Below are positions 17,879-26,913 of a stretch of 64,000 nucleotides of DNA, piece by piece. How positions within the stretch are numbered: position 1 is the first letter of the stretch; each line of letters opens with the position of its first letter. Location of the stretch: positions 114,420-178,419 of the forward strand of contig NZ_JAMXQV010000021.1 of assembly GCF_024703995.1 (NCBI RefSeq), given 5' to 3'. A program made the position numbers and the translations under genes. The DNA comes from Amycolatopsis iheyensis (GTDB taxonomy: Bacteria; Actinomycetota; Actinomycetes; Mycobacteriales; Pseudonocardiaceae). The notes below the pieces were generated by a model. It was not told the origin of the DNA and did no database searches. It saw nothing but the letters and a program-made list of their open reading frames with translations.

Positions 17879-19315
17879 GTGACCGAGATCATCACGGGAC
17901 TGGACCTGTCCCTCCTGGAAATCCTGGCGTTGCTCGGAGCCGTCGCGCTGGTGGTGGCGCGCTGGCTGCCGGCCGCCGCTCGCTCCCGCGCCACGATCGC
18001 GGCGGGGGCGGTTGTCCTGGCGTCGGTGATCGCGCTGAGCGTGACGGGGATCCGCTGGCAGATGCTGCCGGTGCTGGCGGGCGCGGCCTTCGCGGCGCCG
18101 TTCGCCTTCGCCCCGGTGCTGCGACGTCGGACCGGCCGCCGGGCCCGCTGGTGGCTCGCGCTGCCGGGAACGGTGGCTTGTCTCGGGCTGATCACCACCG
18201 GCGCCGTCGCCGCCTGGGCGTTCCCCGTGCCGGTGTTCCCCAGCCCCTCGGGGCCGTTCGCGGTCGGCACCCGCGTGCTGCAGTGGACCGACCCGCTCCG
18301 CCCCGAAACCTTCACCGCCGACCCGGACGACCGGCGCACGGTCGTGGTTCAGCTCTGGTACCCCGCCCAGCACAGCCCGGCGGACGCACCGCGGGCGCCC
18401 TACCTCGGACGCACGGAGGACGAAGCGCGCACCGTCTCCGCAGCCCTCGCCACCGCGACCGGCCTGCCGGAGTTCCTGCTGGACGACGTTCCGGGCACCC
18501 GCACCCACTCGGTCTTCGACGCCCCGGTGGCCCGGGAGGGCGGCCGGTTCCCGATCGTGCTGTTCTCCCCCGGATCCAGCGGAGTGCGCAGCCAGAACAC
18601 CGCGTGGGCGGAGGAACTGGCCGGCCACGGCTACGTGGTCGCCGCCCTCGACCACCCGTACGACTCCGCCGCCGTCGTCCTGGCCGATGGCCGGACGATC
18701 ACCACCGCCACCGTCTCCAGCGGCGACCGGGCCACCGACGAAGAGCTGGCGGCCGGCTGGACCGCGATCCGCGCCGCCGACCTCGGCTTCGTCCTCACCC
18801 GGCTGACGGGGTTGGACCGGGGTGGCGACCCGCTGACCGGACGCCTGGACACCGCCCGGGTCGCCGCGACCGGTCATTCCCTGGGTGGCGCCGCCGCCCT
18901 GCAGGTCGTCCGCCAGGACCACCGGTTCGCCGCCGTCATCGATCTGGACGGCTACCCGCACGGGCCGGTGTCACCCGCCCTCGACCGGCCGGCGCTCGCG
19001 CTCACCCAGGCCATCACCCCGGGCACCGACCCGCGTTACCTGCCCCGCCTCACCGAGGTGCTGGAGCGCGACACCGCGCCGAGCTACCGGCTCACCATCC
19101 CCGGCGCGGCCCACCTCACGTTCACGGACGGCCCCCTGTACCTGCCACCGGTGCCCTCGATTGTCGGTTCCCTGGGCCGCACCGAGAGCCTGCGGGTCGT
19201 CGCCGCGGCGACGCTCGCCTTCCTGGACAACGTTCTCCGCGGTGCGCCCACCGACCTGACCGGCGTGCTGCCGGCTTACGGCGAGCTCAGCGTCCACCGC
19301 CCGGGCAGGCCGTAA
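17879..19315 (+). CDS. membrane-anchored alpha/beta hydrolase (PAF-acetylhydrolase-like)
   Basis: 478 residues from the GTG at 17879 (GAGG 8 nt upstream); an ATG at 17843 is an alternative. Three to four N-terminal hydrophobic helices (residues about 8-115) precede a hydrolase domain. The PAF-AH-like RTVVVQLWYPA strand, oxyanion region IVLFSPGSSGVRS and nucleophile elbow ATGHSLGGAAA (Ser) are visible, with a C-terminal His in IPGAAHLTFTD. The family includes lipid/ester hydrolases. It is divergent from the two-component system, which could control it. Confidence 0.8.
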   Translation: MTEIITGLDLSLLEILALLGAVALVVARWLPAAARSRATIAAGAVVLASVIALSVTGIRWQMLPVLAGAAFAAPFAFAPVLRRRTGRRARWWLALPGTVACLGLITTGAVAAWAFPVPVFPSPSGPFAVGTRVLQWTDPLRPETFTADPDDRRTVVVQLWYPAQHSPADAPRAPYLGRTEDEARTVSAALATATGLPEFLLDDVPGTRTHSVFDAPVAREGGRFPIVLFSPGSSGVRSQNTAWAEELAGHGYVVAALDHPYDSAAVVLADGRTITTATVSSGDRATDEELAAGWTAIRAADLGFVLTRLTGLDRGGDPLTGRLDTARVAATGHSLGGAAALQVVRQDHRFAAVIDLDGYPHGPVSPALDRPALALTQAITPGTDPRYLPRLTEVLERDTAPSYRLTIPGAAHLTFTDGPLYLPPVPSIVGSLGRTESLRVVAAATLAFLDNVLRGAPTDLTGVLPAYGELSVHRPGRP

Positions 19316-19381
19316 ACCGGGATGACCTCGTTCCACGCCGCCGCTAGTCTCCTGTGGACGGTGAACCAGGGGGAGAGACCA

Positions 19382-20170
19382 GTGTCCAGCCACTTCGACG
19401 CAATCGGGATCGGCATCACCAGCAAGGACGACTTCCGGGAGAAGGTGGTCTCCTTGATCGGCGCGGGCGCGGCCCGGCGGATCACCACCAAGGTGAACGA
19501 GCAGGTGTGGACTGATCCGTCCGGCGCCCGGCTGGTCGCGAAGATCCGCAACGGCCGGATCGAGTTCCTCCTGCCGTGCCTGGCCGGCACGGCACCCGCG
19601 GTACCGGTGCGCGACGTCCGCCTCGTCGACGACGAGACGGCGATGCTCGATCTCCTCGACGGCGTCGAAGGGCAGCTGGTCTGCCCGGTCGCGGTGGAGC
19701 TGGAAGACCGAGCGGTCCTCGCCCACTCCGGCGGCCGGCTCGAGAGCGGCTCCCTGACGCTGGCGGCGTTGGCGGAAGACGTCACCGTGCACGCCGACGC
19801 CGAGGCGTACTTCGCCGCTCAGGACGACGACAAGCCCAAGTTCGCCGCCGACCACTTCATCCCGTCCGGAACGTTCGCGGTCGGACAACCGAAGCCCGGC
19901 TGGACACCCACCGCCCACGCGCTGTTCGCCGGCGAGGTCGTCGAGGCCGAGACGCCGGTGAACACCGTGACCGGCACGGCGTTCCACCGGATCCGGGTCC
20001 GCACGATCGCCGCGATCGAAGTGGACGTCGCGATCGCGACGACCGACGTCGAGCGGCCACCGGCACGCGGCAACGTCGTGGCGGGGACCTTCTTCCTGAC
20101 CGGGAGGTTGGGTCTGGAGCCGACCGAGTCCGCGGAAAGCCCACGGAAGCGCCGCTGGTTTCGGCGATAG
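19382..20170 (+). CDS. hypothetical protein
   Basis: 262 residues from the GTG at 19382, which follows a good GGGGGAGAG; an in-frame ATG at 19322 lies too far from any ribosome site. It is soluble, with no signal peptide or membrane helix, acidic overall, and has a short basic tail (RKRRWFRR). Its sequence (beginning SSHFDAIGIGITSKDDF) suggests alternating strands but I do not recognise a family. It is convergent with the MarR gene, with 4 bp between them. Confidence 0.7.
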   Translation: MSSHFDAIGIGITSKDDFREKVVSLIGAGAARRITTKVNEQVWTDPSGARLVAKIRNGRIEFLLPCLAGTAPAVPVRDVRLVDDETAMLDLLDGVEGQLVCPVAVELEDRAVLAHSGGRLESGSLTLAALAEDVTVHADAEAYFAAQDDDKPKFAADHFIPSGTFAVGQPKPGWTPTAHALFAGEVVEAETPVNTVTGTAFHRIRVRTIAAIEVDVAIATTDVERPPARGNVVAGTFFLTGRLGLEPTESAESPRKRRWFRR

Positions 20171-20174
20171 TTCT

Positions 20175-20615
20175 TCACCGCGGCCACGCTCGCGTGAGAC
20201 TGTCGCGCAACCCGCCGAGTTTCCCGGAGCCCAGCCGGCTCTCGAGTTCTTCTTCCAGGTCACGGAGAATCCCCGACGCGACGTCACGACGCCGGCCCCC
20301 CGCGGCGGTCAGCCCGATGAGGGTGCTGCGGGGGAACCCCGGCCCCGGCGCACTGGTCAGCAGGCCTTCGTCGACGAGCTGGGTGACCGCGCGGTGCATG
20401 GTCTGGCGGGTGACCCCGGCGCGGCGGGCCAGCTCGGCGACGCTCAGCGCGGCGTCGGGTTCCAGGTGCGCGAGCACGGCCGCGTGCGCCGGGGTGATGG
20501 GCGCGACGCCCGCGGCGTCCAGACGCTCCACCAGCTCCTCGGAGAACCACCGGACACCCCGCTGGAGGAGTGCGAGCAGCGGCAGGTCCGCCTCGTGGTG
20601 ACTTTCCGGGCTCAT
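20175..20615 (-). CDS. MarR-family regulator
   Basis: 146 residues with the MarR winged HTH centred on LSVAELARRAGVTRQTMHRA and the wing near PGFPRSTLIGLTAAG. Divergent from the FAD hydroxylase operon, with a perfect 9-bp-arm palindrome in the 71-bp gap. It most likely represses that operon and itself until a phenolic ligand binds. Confidence 0.9.
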   Translation of the reverse strand: MSPESHHEADLPLLALLQRGVRWFSEELVERLDAAGVAPITPAHAAVLAHLEPDAALSVAELARRAGVTRQTMHRAVTQLVDEGLLTSAPGPGFPRSTLIGLTAAGGRRRDVASGILRDLEEELESRLGSGKLGGLRDSLTRAWPR

Positions 20616-20648
20616 TGCTCGCGCTCCTTCCGCTCGTGGGGCTAACCT

Positions 20649-20673
20649 CCAGTGTCAGCATAGGTGACACTGG
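20649..20673. promoter_or_regulatory. 25-bp perfect inverted repeat (MarR operator)
   Basis: Arms CCAGTGTCA (20649-20657) and TGACACTGG (20665-20673) are exact inverse complements around a 7-bp centre. The element lies between the divergent MarR and FAD hydroxylase genes and ends 13 bp before the hydroxylase start codon, so binding would block its expression. Confidence 0.8.
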
Positions 20674-20686
20674 GAGGGCCGAGAGC

Positions 20687-22228
20687 ATGACAGGCTATGA
20701 CGTGGACGTCCTCGTCGTGGGAGCGGGGCCGGTCGGGCTGACGGCGGCACTGCAGCTGGCCCGTTGGGGTGTCTCGGTGCGCGTGGTGGACGCCGCGCCC
20801 GGTCCGGCCACGACCAGCCGCGCGCTCGGCACCCACGCCCGCAGCCTGGAGATCTACGACCAGCTCGGGATCCTCGGTGACATCGCCCCGCACGGAACGA
20901 GGGTCAACGCGTTCATCCGGCACCAGGCCGACCGCGCGAGCCGGGTCGACTTCGACTTCGGCGACCTGACGACCCGGTTCCCGTACATGTTCAACGTCGA
21001 TCAGGTGATCACCGAGCGCGTCCTGCGCGCGCACGCCGGCTCGGCCGGGGTCGAGGTCGAGTGGAACACCGCGCTGGAGTCGTTCCAGCACGACCAAGAC
21101 GTCGTCACGGCGAAGCTGCCGCGGGAGACGGTGCGCGCCCGCTACTTGTGGGGCTGCGACGGCGGGCACTCGACCGTCCGCAAAGCCCTGGAGCTGCCGC
21201 TCGCCGGGGAAGCCGCCCACACCTGGCTGATCGCCGACGCGACCGTGCACACCGACCTGGACCGCGATGGCGTGCACTGGCTGTTCCCGGCCGGCGGCGC
21301 GCTGATGGCGTTCCCGTTCCCGGACCCGGGCAAGTGGCGGCTGCTGGACACCACCGGCGAAGGCGAGCCCGAGCACCCCGAGCAGATCGCCCGGCAGTTC
21401 GGCGCCAAGCTGTCGCAGGCCCTGGGGCGCGAAACCGTCGTGGAGCGTCCCAGCTGGGCGTCGAAGTTCACCATCCAGCAGCGCGCGGTGCCCGCCATGC
21501 ACGTCGAGCGGTGCTTCGTCTCCGGCGACGCCGCCCACGTGCACTCCCCCGCGTCCGGGCAAGGTCTCAACACCGGCATCCAGGACGCGTACAACCTGGC
21601 GTGGAAGCTGGCCATGGTCGTCCACGGGCACGCCGATCCCGTGCTGCTCGAAACCTACGACGCCGAGCGCGTTCCCATCGGCCAGGCGCTGCTCGCCTCC
21701 ACCGGCAAGGTCATGAACACGGCCATGGTCGACACCACCACCGAGGACACCCGGGAAGCCGATCACGGCTTCATGCGCCGGCTCATCCGGAGCATGTCGG
21801 GGTTGACCATCGCCTATCCCGACAGCCCGCTCACGGTGCCCGGCCAGGAGCCGGGCGAGGGTCCCCACCCCGGCCAGCGGCTGACCCAGGTCTCCGCGTC
21901 CGACGCGCACTCACCTGGCTGGACCGCACTGCGCGCGGTGCTCAGAACCCCGGCCTGGCACCTGCTCGTCGCCGGCCGCACCCCCGCGGCCGGCCAGGAA
22001 CTGCCGGCCTGGCTGGCCGGGACGACGATCAGCCCGCGTCAGCTGGAGGAGAGCGTGTGGGACCCCGACGGGCGGGTCCAGGACACGCTGGCCCTGACCG
22101 AGGGGCAGTGGATCCTCGTCCGTCCCGACGGCTACCTCAGCGCGCGCGGCGCCGGAGACACCAGCCTGCGCGCCGCCCTCGACCGGCTGACCGGCCTGCA
22201 CACGCGGACAGAACAGGAGCCGTCGTGA
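20687..22228 (+). CDS. FAD-dependent aromatic hydroxylase
   Basis: 513 residues from ATG 20687 (GGGAGGG upstream). FAD motifs: VLVVGAGPVGLTAALQLARW at the N-terminus, GCDGGHSTVRK near residue 160, and FVSGDAAHVHSPASGQG near residue 280. The segment after about 390 matches the thioredoxin-like C-terminal extension of PHBH-type hydroxylases such as MhpA and polyketide hydroxylases. It likely hydroxylates an aromatic ring with NAD(P)H and oxygen. The stop overlaps the next gene's GTG by 4 bp, so the two enzymes act together. Confidence 0.9.
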   Translation: MTGYDVDVLVVGAGPVGLTAALQLARWGVSVRVVDAAPGPATTSRALGTHARSLEIYDQLGILGDIAPHGTRVNAFIRHQADRASRVDFDFGDLTTRFPYMFNVDQVITERVLRAHAGSAGVEVEWNTALESFQHDQDVVTAKLPRETVRARYLWGCDGGHSTVRKALELPLAGEAAHTWLIADATVHTDLDRDGVHWLFPAGGALMAFPFPDPGKWRLLDTTGEGEPEHPEQIARQFGAKLSQALGRETVVERPSWASKFTIQQRAVPAMHVERCFVSGDAAHVHSPASGQGLNTGIQDAYNLAWKLAMVVHGHADPVLLETYDAERVPIGQALLASTGKVMNTAMVDTTTEDTREADHGFMRRLIRSMSGLTIAYPDSPLTVPGQEPGEGPHPGQRLTQVSASDAHSPGWTALRAVLRTPAWHLLVAGRTPAAGQELPAWLAGTTISPRQLEESVWDPDGRVQDTLALTEGQWILVRPDGYLSARGAGDTSLRAALDRLTGLHTRTEQEPS

Positions 22229-23100
22229 CCGACATCGACCGCCTCGGCAACTGGGGCCGGTGGGGCCCCGACGACGAACGCGGCACCCTGAACCTCATCA
22301 CCGACGAAACCCGTGCGCGGGCCCTGGCGGAGGCGCGCACCGGCCGGTGCGTGTCGCTGGCCAAGCCCATCGAACCGGCGTCGATGCTGGGCGGGCCGTT
22401 CGCCCCGCCCACCCCGCCGTCCCCGCCGGTGCAGCAGGCCATGCTCCACACCGGCATCCCGCCGATGGCCATGGCCGAGGTGCTGGTCGTCACCCCGCAC
22501 AACCCGGGGCTGACCCACCTGGACGCACTCGTGCACATCCCGGTCGACGGGCACGTCTACCCCGGGCGCCCCCTGGCCGAAGCCGTGACCCCGACCGGCA
22601 TCCGGCACGGGTCGACGACCGCGTTCGCCGACGGCGTGCTCACCCGGGGCGTCCTGCTCGATCTCGCTCCCGCTGGCCGGCTGCCTCCGGCCCACCCGGT
22701 CACCGGCGCCGACCTCGACGCCGCGGAGCAACGCAGCGGGCAGCGCCTCGAGCCGGGAGACGCCTTGGTGGTGCGCGGCGGCTGGGCCTTCTCCCGCGAC
22801 CCGGCGAAGCCCATGCCCGGCATGACCGTCGACGCCGTCGCCTGGATGCGGCGCCGCGACATCTCGGTCTACGCCGGCGACATCGGCGACGCGCACCCGC
22901 CAGTCGACCCGGAGGTCCCGCTGCCGCTGCACACGATCGGGCTGGCCCGCCTCGGCATGCCGCTCATCGACGGCGCCGAAGTCGAGGAACTGGCCGAAGT
23001 CTGCGCCGAGCTCGGCCGGTACGCGTTCCTCCTCTCCATCGCACCACCCCGGCTGCGCGGTGCGACCGGCGTGCCGGTGAACCCCCAGGCGATCTTCTGA
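22225..23100 (+). CDS. cyclase-family / kynurenine formamidase-like hydrolase
   Basis: 291 residues from a GTG preceded by AGGAG. The metal site HxDxxxH is present as THLDALVHI, with supporting segments GVLLDLAPA and GDALVVRGGW. The family (PF04199-like) comprises Mn/Zn-dependent amidases, isatin hydrolases and cyclases. Coupled to the hydroxylase, it may open or hydrolyse the hydroxylated aromatic product, for example an N-formyl or lactam intermediate. The substrate is not determined. Confidence 0.87.
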   Translation: MTDIDRLGNWGRWGPDDERGTLNLITDETRARALAEARTGRCVSLAKPIEPASMLGGPFAPPTPPSPPVQQAMLHTGIPPMAMAEVLVVTPHNPGLTHLDALVHIPVDGHVYPGRPLAEAVTPTGIRHGSTTAFADGVLTRGVLLDLAPAGRLPPAHPVTGADLDAAEQRSGQRLEPGDALVVRGGWAFSRDPAKPMPGMTVDAVAWMRRRDISVYAGDIGDAHPPVDPEVPLPLHTIGLARLGMPLIDGAEVEELAEVCAELGRYAFLLSIAPPRLRGATGVPVNPQAIF

Positions 23101-23113
23101 CGCAGGACGATCT

Positions 23114-24136
23114 TCACGCGGTCACGACACCGTGGGCGACCAGACTGCGCGCGCAGTCCAGAACGCTGGTCTTCGCCGAGCGGTGCGACCAGCCGAGCAG
23201 CCGCTCCGCCTTCTCCGTGCGGTGCCGGTTGCGGCGGCCGAGGCCGGGCAGGATGCCGCGCATGGACTCGTCGGTCTCGGCCGCGGCGCGCACGACGTCG
23301 TCCGGGATCTCCTGCGTCGAGACCTGCTCACCGTAGGCCTCGTTCAGGATGACGGCGATGTCGCGCATCCACTGGAACTCCCCGGTCGCGAGGAACCGCT
23401 GCCCGGCGGCTTCCGGGGCGGTCATCGCCCGGACGTGGACGTCGGCGAGGTCCCGCACGTCGACGACCTCGAGGCCGATGCGGGGCACCCCGGGCATCGC
23501 CCCGGCGAGCATGCGCCCGATGATCTGCACCGAGCCGAGCGTGTCGGGCGAGAGCAGCGGCCCGAACACCGCGCCGGGCAGGACGGTGGCCAGGGTCATC
23601 GGGCCCGCGTAGGAGTCCATGAAGTCCCACGCCGCCCGCTCGGCCGCGGTCTTCGCCCGCCGGTACGGGATCAGGTCCGGCGCCGACAGGTCCGTCCACA
23701 GTGTCTCGTCGGTGACCCCGTCGGTCTCGTAGGACGTCGGGCTCGCGGTGTTGGCGGCCGAGGTCATCACGACCCGGCGCACCCCGGCTTCGGCCGCGGC
23801 GCGCAGCACCCGCACGGTGCCGTCCCGGGCCGGGATCAGCAGCGCCCGCTCCTCGTCCTCGGCGCCCGGGTCCGCGCCCAGCGGCGAAGCCACGTGCAGG
23901 ACGTAGGCGCAGCCGTCCACGGCGGCCTTCCAGCCGTCGTCGGAAGTCAGGTCGGCGACGGCGAACTCGAGGTGGTCCGCCCGGTCCGTCACCGTGGCGA
24001 CCGCCTGCCGGACCCGGTCGCCGCGGCTCTCGTCGCGCACGGTCGCGCGGACGTCGTAGCCGCGGCCGAGCAGCTCCGCGACGCACCAGCCGGCCACGTA
24101 GCCCGTCCCGCCGGTCACCAGCACCGTCTCGGTCAT
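23114..24136 (-). CDS. NAD(P)-dependent epimerase/ketoreductase (extended SDR)
   Basis: 340 residues from ATG 24136 (GGAGG 4 nt upstream). The Rossmann motif is VLVTGGTGYVAGWCV, and the YxxxK catalytic pair is visible as PYRRAKTAAE, with Ser in VVMTSAANTA. It resembles dihydroflavonol-reductase/cinnamoyl-CoA-reductase-like aldehyde reductases. It is divergent from a TetR gene across a perfect palindrome, so expression is probably induced by a small molecule. Confidence 0.9.
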   Translation of the reverse strand: MTETVLVTGGTGYVAGWCVAELLGRGYDVRATVRDESRGDRVRQAVATVTDRADHLEFAVADLTSDDGWKAAVDGCAYVLHVASPLGADPGAEDEERALLIPARDGTVRVLRAAAEAGVRRVVMTSAANTASPTSYETDGVTDETLWTDLSAPDLIPYRRAKTAAERAAWDFMDSYAGPMTLATVLPGAVFGPLLSPDTLGSVQIIGRMLAGAMPGVPRIGLEVVDVRDLADVHVRAMTAPEAAGQRFLATGEFQWMRDIAVILNEAYGEQVSTQEIPDDVVRAAAETDESMRGILPGLGRRNRHRTEKAERLLGWSHRSAKTSVLDCARSLVAHGVVTA

Positions 24137-24148
24137 GTCTCCTCCAGT

Positions 24149-24174
24149 TTTCATTAGCCGCTCGGCTAATGAAA
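24149..24174. promoter_or_regulatory. 26-bp perfect palindrome (TetR operator)
   Basis: Arms TTTCATTAGCCG (24149-24160) and CGGCTAATGAAA (24163-24174) with a 2-bp centre. Located 13 bp upstream of the SDR start and 31 bp upstream of the TetR start, it can shut off both divergent genes. Confidence 0.88.
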
Positions 24175-24204
24175 TCGAGAGTAGCACGCGGCTACGATGA
24201 CCGG

Positions 24205-24777
24205 ATGGTGTCGACCAGGGCGGCTCAGGCCGAGCGGACCAGGCAGGCGGTGCTCGACACCGCGCGGGACCTGTTCCTGGAGCACGGCTTCGACGCCACC
24301 TCGCTGCAGCACATCGCCGACACCATGGGTGTCACGAAGGCCAACGTCTACTACTACTTCAAGACGAAGATCGCGATCCTCGAAGCCCTCCTGGCCCCGA
24401 CGGTCGACGCACTCACCGAACGCCTCGACGCGGCCGAGCGCATCACCGACCGGGCCGAGCGCATCGACCACCTGATCACCACCTGGGTCGAGCAGGTCGT
24501 GACCGCGTACCGCACGCTCGCGCCGATGAGCCGGCAGGACCCGATCGTGCGGCGTCACGAGCGGATCAGCCGCGACCTGGACGCGTTGAGCGAACGCGCC
24601 CTGCACCTGATGTTCGGCCCGGCGCCCACGGTCGACGAGCAGGCGGCCTACTGGCTGATCAGCGACCTCGGCGTGGTGAACCGCCGCCTGACCCACCTCT
24701 CCGACGACGACCTCCGCGCCACCCTCACCCGGTTGTGCCGGCGGGTCGTCGGGGACCTGCGGTCCGGCACGGCCTGA
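24205..24777 (+). CDS. TetR-family regulator
   Basis: 190 residues from ATG 24205. An upstream in-frame ATG at 24169 lies inside the operator palindrome and is unlikely to be used. HTH: RQAVLDTARDLFLEHGF, then MGVTKANVYYYFKTK. The C-terminal domain is an uncharacterised ligand pocket. Probable autorepressor and repressor of the divergent SDR gene. Confidence 0.9.
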   Translation: MVSTRAAQAERTRQAVLDTARDLFLEHGFDATSLQHIADTMGVTKANVYYYFKTKIAILEALLAPTVDALTERLDAAERITDRAERIDHLITTWVEQVVTAYRTLAPMSRQDPIVRRHERISRDLDALSERALHLMFGPAPTVDEQAAYWLISDLGVVNRRLTHLSDDDLRATLTRLCRRVVGDLRSGTA

Positions 24778-24799
24778 GGTCGCCGGGGATCATCTGTCC

Positions 24800-25969
24800 A
24801 TGCCGACCTCCTCACCTCGGGCGCGGACCCAGCGGACCGAACGCTGGTTCCTCCGGCGCGGCACCCCGACGATGATCGCCGGGTACGGTTTCACCGAGCA
24901 CGTCCTGCCCCGGATGCTGCCCGCGCTCGCCTTCGTCATGCTGGCCAGCCTCGCCTGGCTCGTCCCGCTCAAGACCGCCGGCTCGGGCCGGTGGGTGCTG
25001 CTCGGCATCGTCGTCGCGGTGACCATCGCGGCCTGGGTGACGATCTCGCTGTTCGTCCGGCGCCTCCCCCGCTTCTCCCGCGCGACGACCATCACCATCC
25101 TCGCCGCCTACGCCGCGATGCCGGTCGCCGTCCCGCTGCTGCAGCTCGCGTTCGACGGCGCCATCACCCTGCCGGGCGCCCGCGCGCTGGGCGTCCTCGC
25201 GTTCCTCGTCTTCTTCGCCGCCGTCTTCGCGGCCACCTACCTCGCCACCACCTACGGCTTCGGCACCCTCGTGCGCCAGGCCGTCCGGCAGGCGGTCACC
25301 GACCTCCGCAACAGCGTGCAGGTCCTCGGCCGGGCCCTGCCGGTGCTGCTGTTCGTCACCCTGTTCCTCTTCTTCACCGGGGAGCTGTGGCAGCTGATGA
25401 ACCAGCTCGACTGGTGGCGCCTCGCCCTGGTGGTCGCCCTGTTCGGCGCAGTGACCGTGCTCGCCGCGGCCGCGCGCCTGCGCGAGGAGATCGGCCGCGT
25501 CGAACAGGACTTCAGCCCGGCCATGCTGACCGCCGCGTGCGCCGGGACGCCGCTCGCCGCGGTCACCGTCGAGGGGCCCGTGCGCGCGGTCAGCCTCAAC
25601 GGACGCCAGAAACGCAACCTGCTGCTGATGCTCGCCACGCGGCAGCTGGTCCAGGCCGCGGTGATCGGCCTCGCCCTCTTCGCGTTCTTCGTCCTCCTCG
25701 GCGTGATCATCGTGACCCCGGCCGCGGCCGAACAGTGGATCGGCGCGAAGCCGGCGATCTCACCGCTGCTGCCGGGCGTCCCGGTCGCCCTGCTGCGCAA
25801 CGCGACCCTGCTCGCCGGGTTCGGCAGCATGTACTTCGCCGTCACGTCGATGAGCGACACCGAGCACCGCAAGCAGTTCTTCGCCCCGCTCATCGACGAG
25901 ATCGAGCGCACCCTCGCGGTGCGCGCCGTCTACCTGACCCTCCGCCAGGAGACTCCCTCGTCCGGATAG
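24800..25969 (+). CDS. multipass membrane protein of unknown function
   Basis: 389 residues with about seven or eight hydrophobic helices (for example LAFVMLASLAWLVPL, VLAFLVFFAAVFAATYL and LFVTLFLFFTGELW), a basic N-terminus, and a cytoplasmic-looking stretch near 225-280. I recognise no transporter or enzyme signature. It starts 22 bp after the TetR gene and may be co-transcribed with it. Confidence 0.75.
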   Translation: MPTSSPRARTQRTERWFLRRGTPTMIAGYGFTEHVLPRMLPALAFVMLASLAWLVPLKTAGSGRWVLLGIVVAVTIAAWVTISLFVRRLPRFSRATTITILAAYAAMPVAVPLLQLAFDGAITLPGARALGVLAFLVFFAAVFAATYLATTYGFGTLVRQAVRQAVTDLRNSVQVLGRALPVLLFVTLFLFFTGELWQLMNQLDWWRLALVVALFGAVTVLAAAARLREEIGRVEQDFSPAMLTAACAGTPLAAVTVEGPVRAVSLNGRQKRNLLLMLATRQLVQAAVIGLALFAFFVLLGVIIVTPAAAEQWIGAKPAISPLLPGVPVALLRNATLLAGFGSMYFAVTSMSDTEHRKQFFAPLIDEIERTLAVRAVYLTLRQETPSSG

Positions 25970-26113
25970 CTTCGCGAGCGCCTCGGAGCCGGCAGGAAGA
26001 TCTCGTCGGCCACTTCGGCGAATGCCTCGAGCCGCAGCGGTGCCGCCGGTTTAGCCGTTGTGAGGAATCCGACTCCGCCGCAGCCGGCCGGCCTGGCCGG
26101 GCGTGTCAGCGGC

Positions 26114-26800
26114 ATGAAACGGATCACCAGAGCTTTCGCAGTCCTCACGTTCGCGGTTTCGGCGGTACTCGCCGGCACCACGCAGGCGTCGGCCGATACC
26201 GGACCGGGTGTCGAAATCACCAGGCCGGAAAGCGGTCTCCCGCCGTTCCTCGCCCTCATCAAACCGGTTTCCGCGCAGCGGCTCGCCTCCAGCTGGCACG
26301 AGGGCTGCCCGGTCGGCCCCGAGCAGCTGCGGCTGCTGAGCCTGAACTTCTACGGCTTCGACGGTGCGGTGCACCGCGGCGAACTGGTCGTCAACGCCGA
26401 CCGCGCCGTCGAGGTCGCCTACACCTTCGCGGACCTCTACTTCGGCAGGTTCCCCATCGAACGCATGGAAACCGTGGAGAAGTACGACTCCGACGACGAC
26501 GCCTCGATGGCCGCGAACAACACGTCGGCGTTCAACTGCCGCGCGATCACCGGCGGCACGGCGTGGTCCAACCACTCCTACGGCCGCGCGATCGACATCA
26601 ACACGGTCCAGAACCCGTACATCTCCGGCAGCGGCGCGATCTACCCGCCGAACGGCGCGCCGTACGCCGACCGAACGCTCCACGCGCCGGGCATGATCCA
26701 CGCGGGCGACGCGACCGAGCGGGCGTTCACGACTCGCGGCTGGACCTGGGGCGGGTCCTGGGACACCCCCATCGACTACCAGCACTTCGAGAAGCCCTGA
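26114..26800 (+). CDS. secreted M15-family D-Ala-D-Ala carboxypeptidase-like protein
   Basis: 228 residues from ATG 26114, chosen because it gives a clean signal peptide (MKRITRAFAVLTFAVSAVLA, cleavage near ASA). Zinc ligands of the VanY/M15 fold are visible: NHSYGRAIDIN (His and Asp) and a C-terminal DYQHFE (His), plus GWTWGGSWDTPID, a typical M15C segment. It would cut peptidoglycan stem peptides or a phage-endolysin-type bond outside the cell. Confidence 0.88.
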   Translation: MKRITRAFAVLTFAVSAVLAGTTQASADTGPGVEITRPESGLPPFLALIKPVSAQRLASSWHEGCPVGPEQLRLLSLNFYGFDGAVHRGELVVNADRAVEVAYTFADLYFGRFPIERMETVEKYDSDDDASMAANNTSAFNCRAITGGTAWSNHSYGRAIDINTVQNPYISGSGAIYPPNGAPYADRTLHAPGMIHAGDATERAFTTRGWTWGGSWDTPIDYQHFEKP

Positions 26801-26834
26801 GCCCGCAGGCGAATCGCGCGGGTCATTGAGGACG

Positions 26835-26872
26835 GCTCCCGCTTCAGCCGTGGTCTCGGTCGAAGCGGGAGC
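26835..26872. terminator. hairpin between convergent genes
   Basis: GCTCCCGCTTC (26835-26845) and its exact inverse complement (26862-26872) with a 16-nt loop, sitting between the convergent M15 and DsrE genes. A bidirectional terminator is likely. Confidence 0.65.
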
Positions 26873-26913
26873 GCCACCGCGGGGGCCGACAGTCGATGCG
26901 GGCGGCGACGGCG

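Noticed and set aside
17200..18961. Extension of the histidine kinase frame far upstream to 18961
   Set aside because: It runs antisense through the alpha/beta hydrolase gene and has no membrane or kinase features before about 17190; the real N-terminus is in the other frame.
24169..24204. Upstream ATG for the TetR protein
   Set aside because: It lies inside the operator palindrome with no ribosome site; ATG 24205 gives the usual TetR N-terminus.
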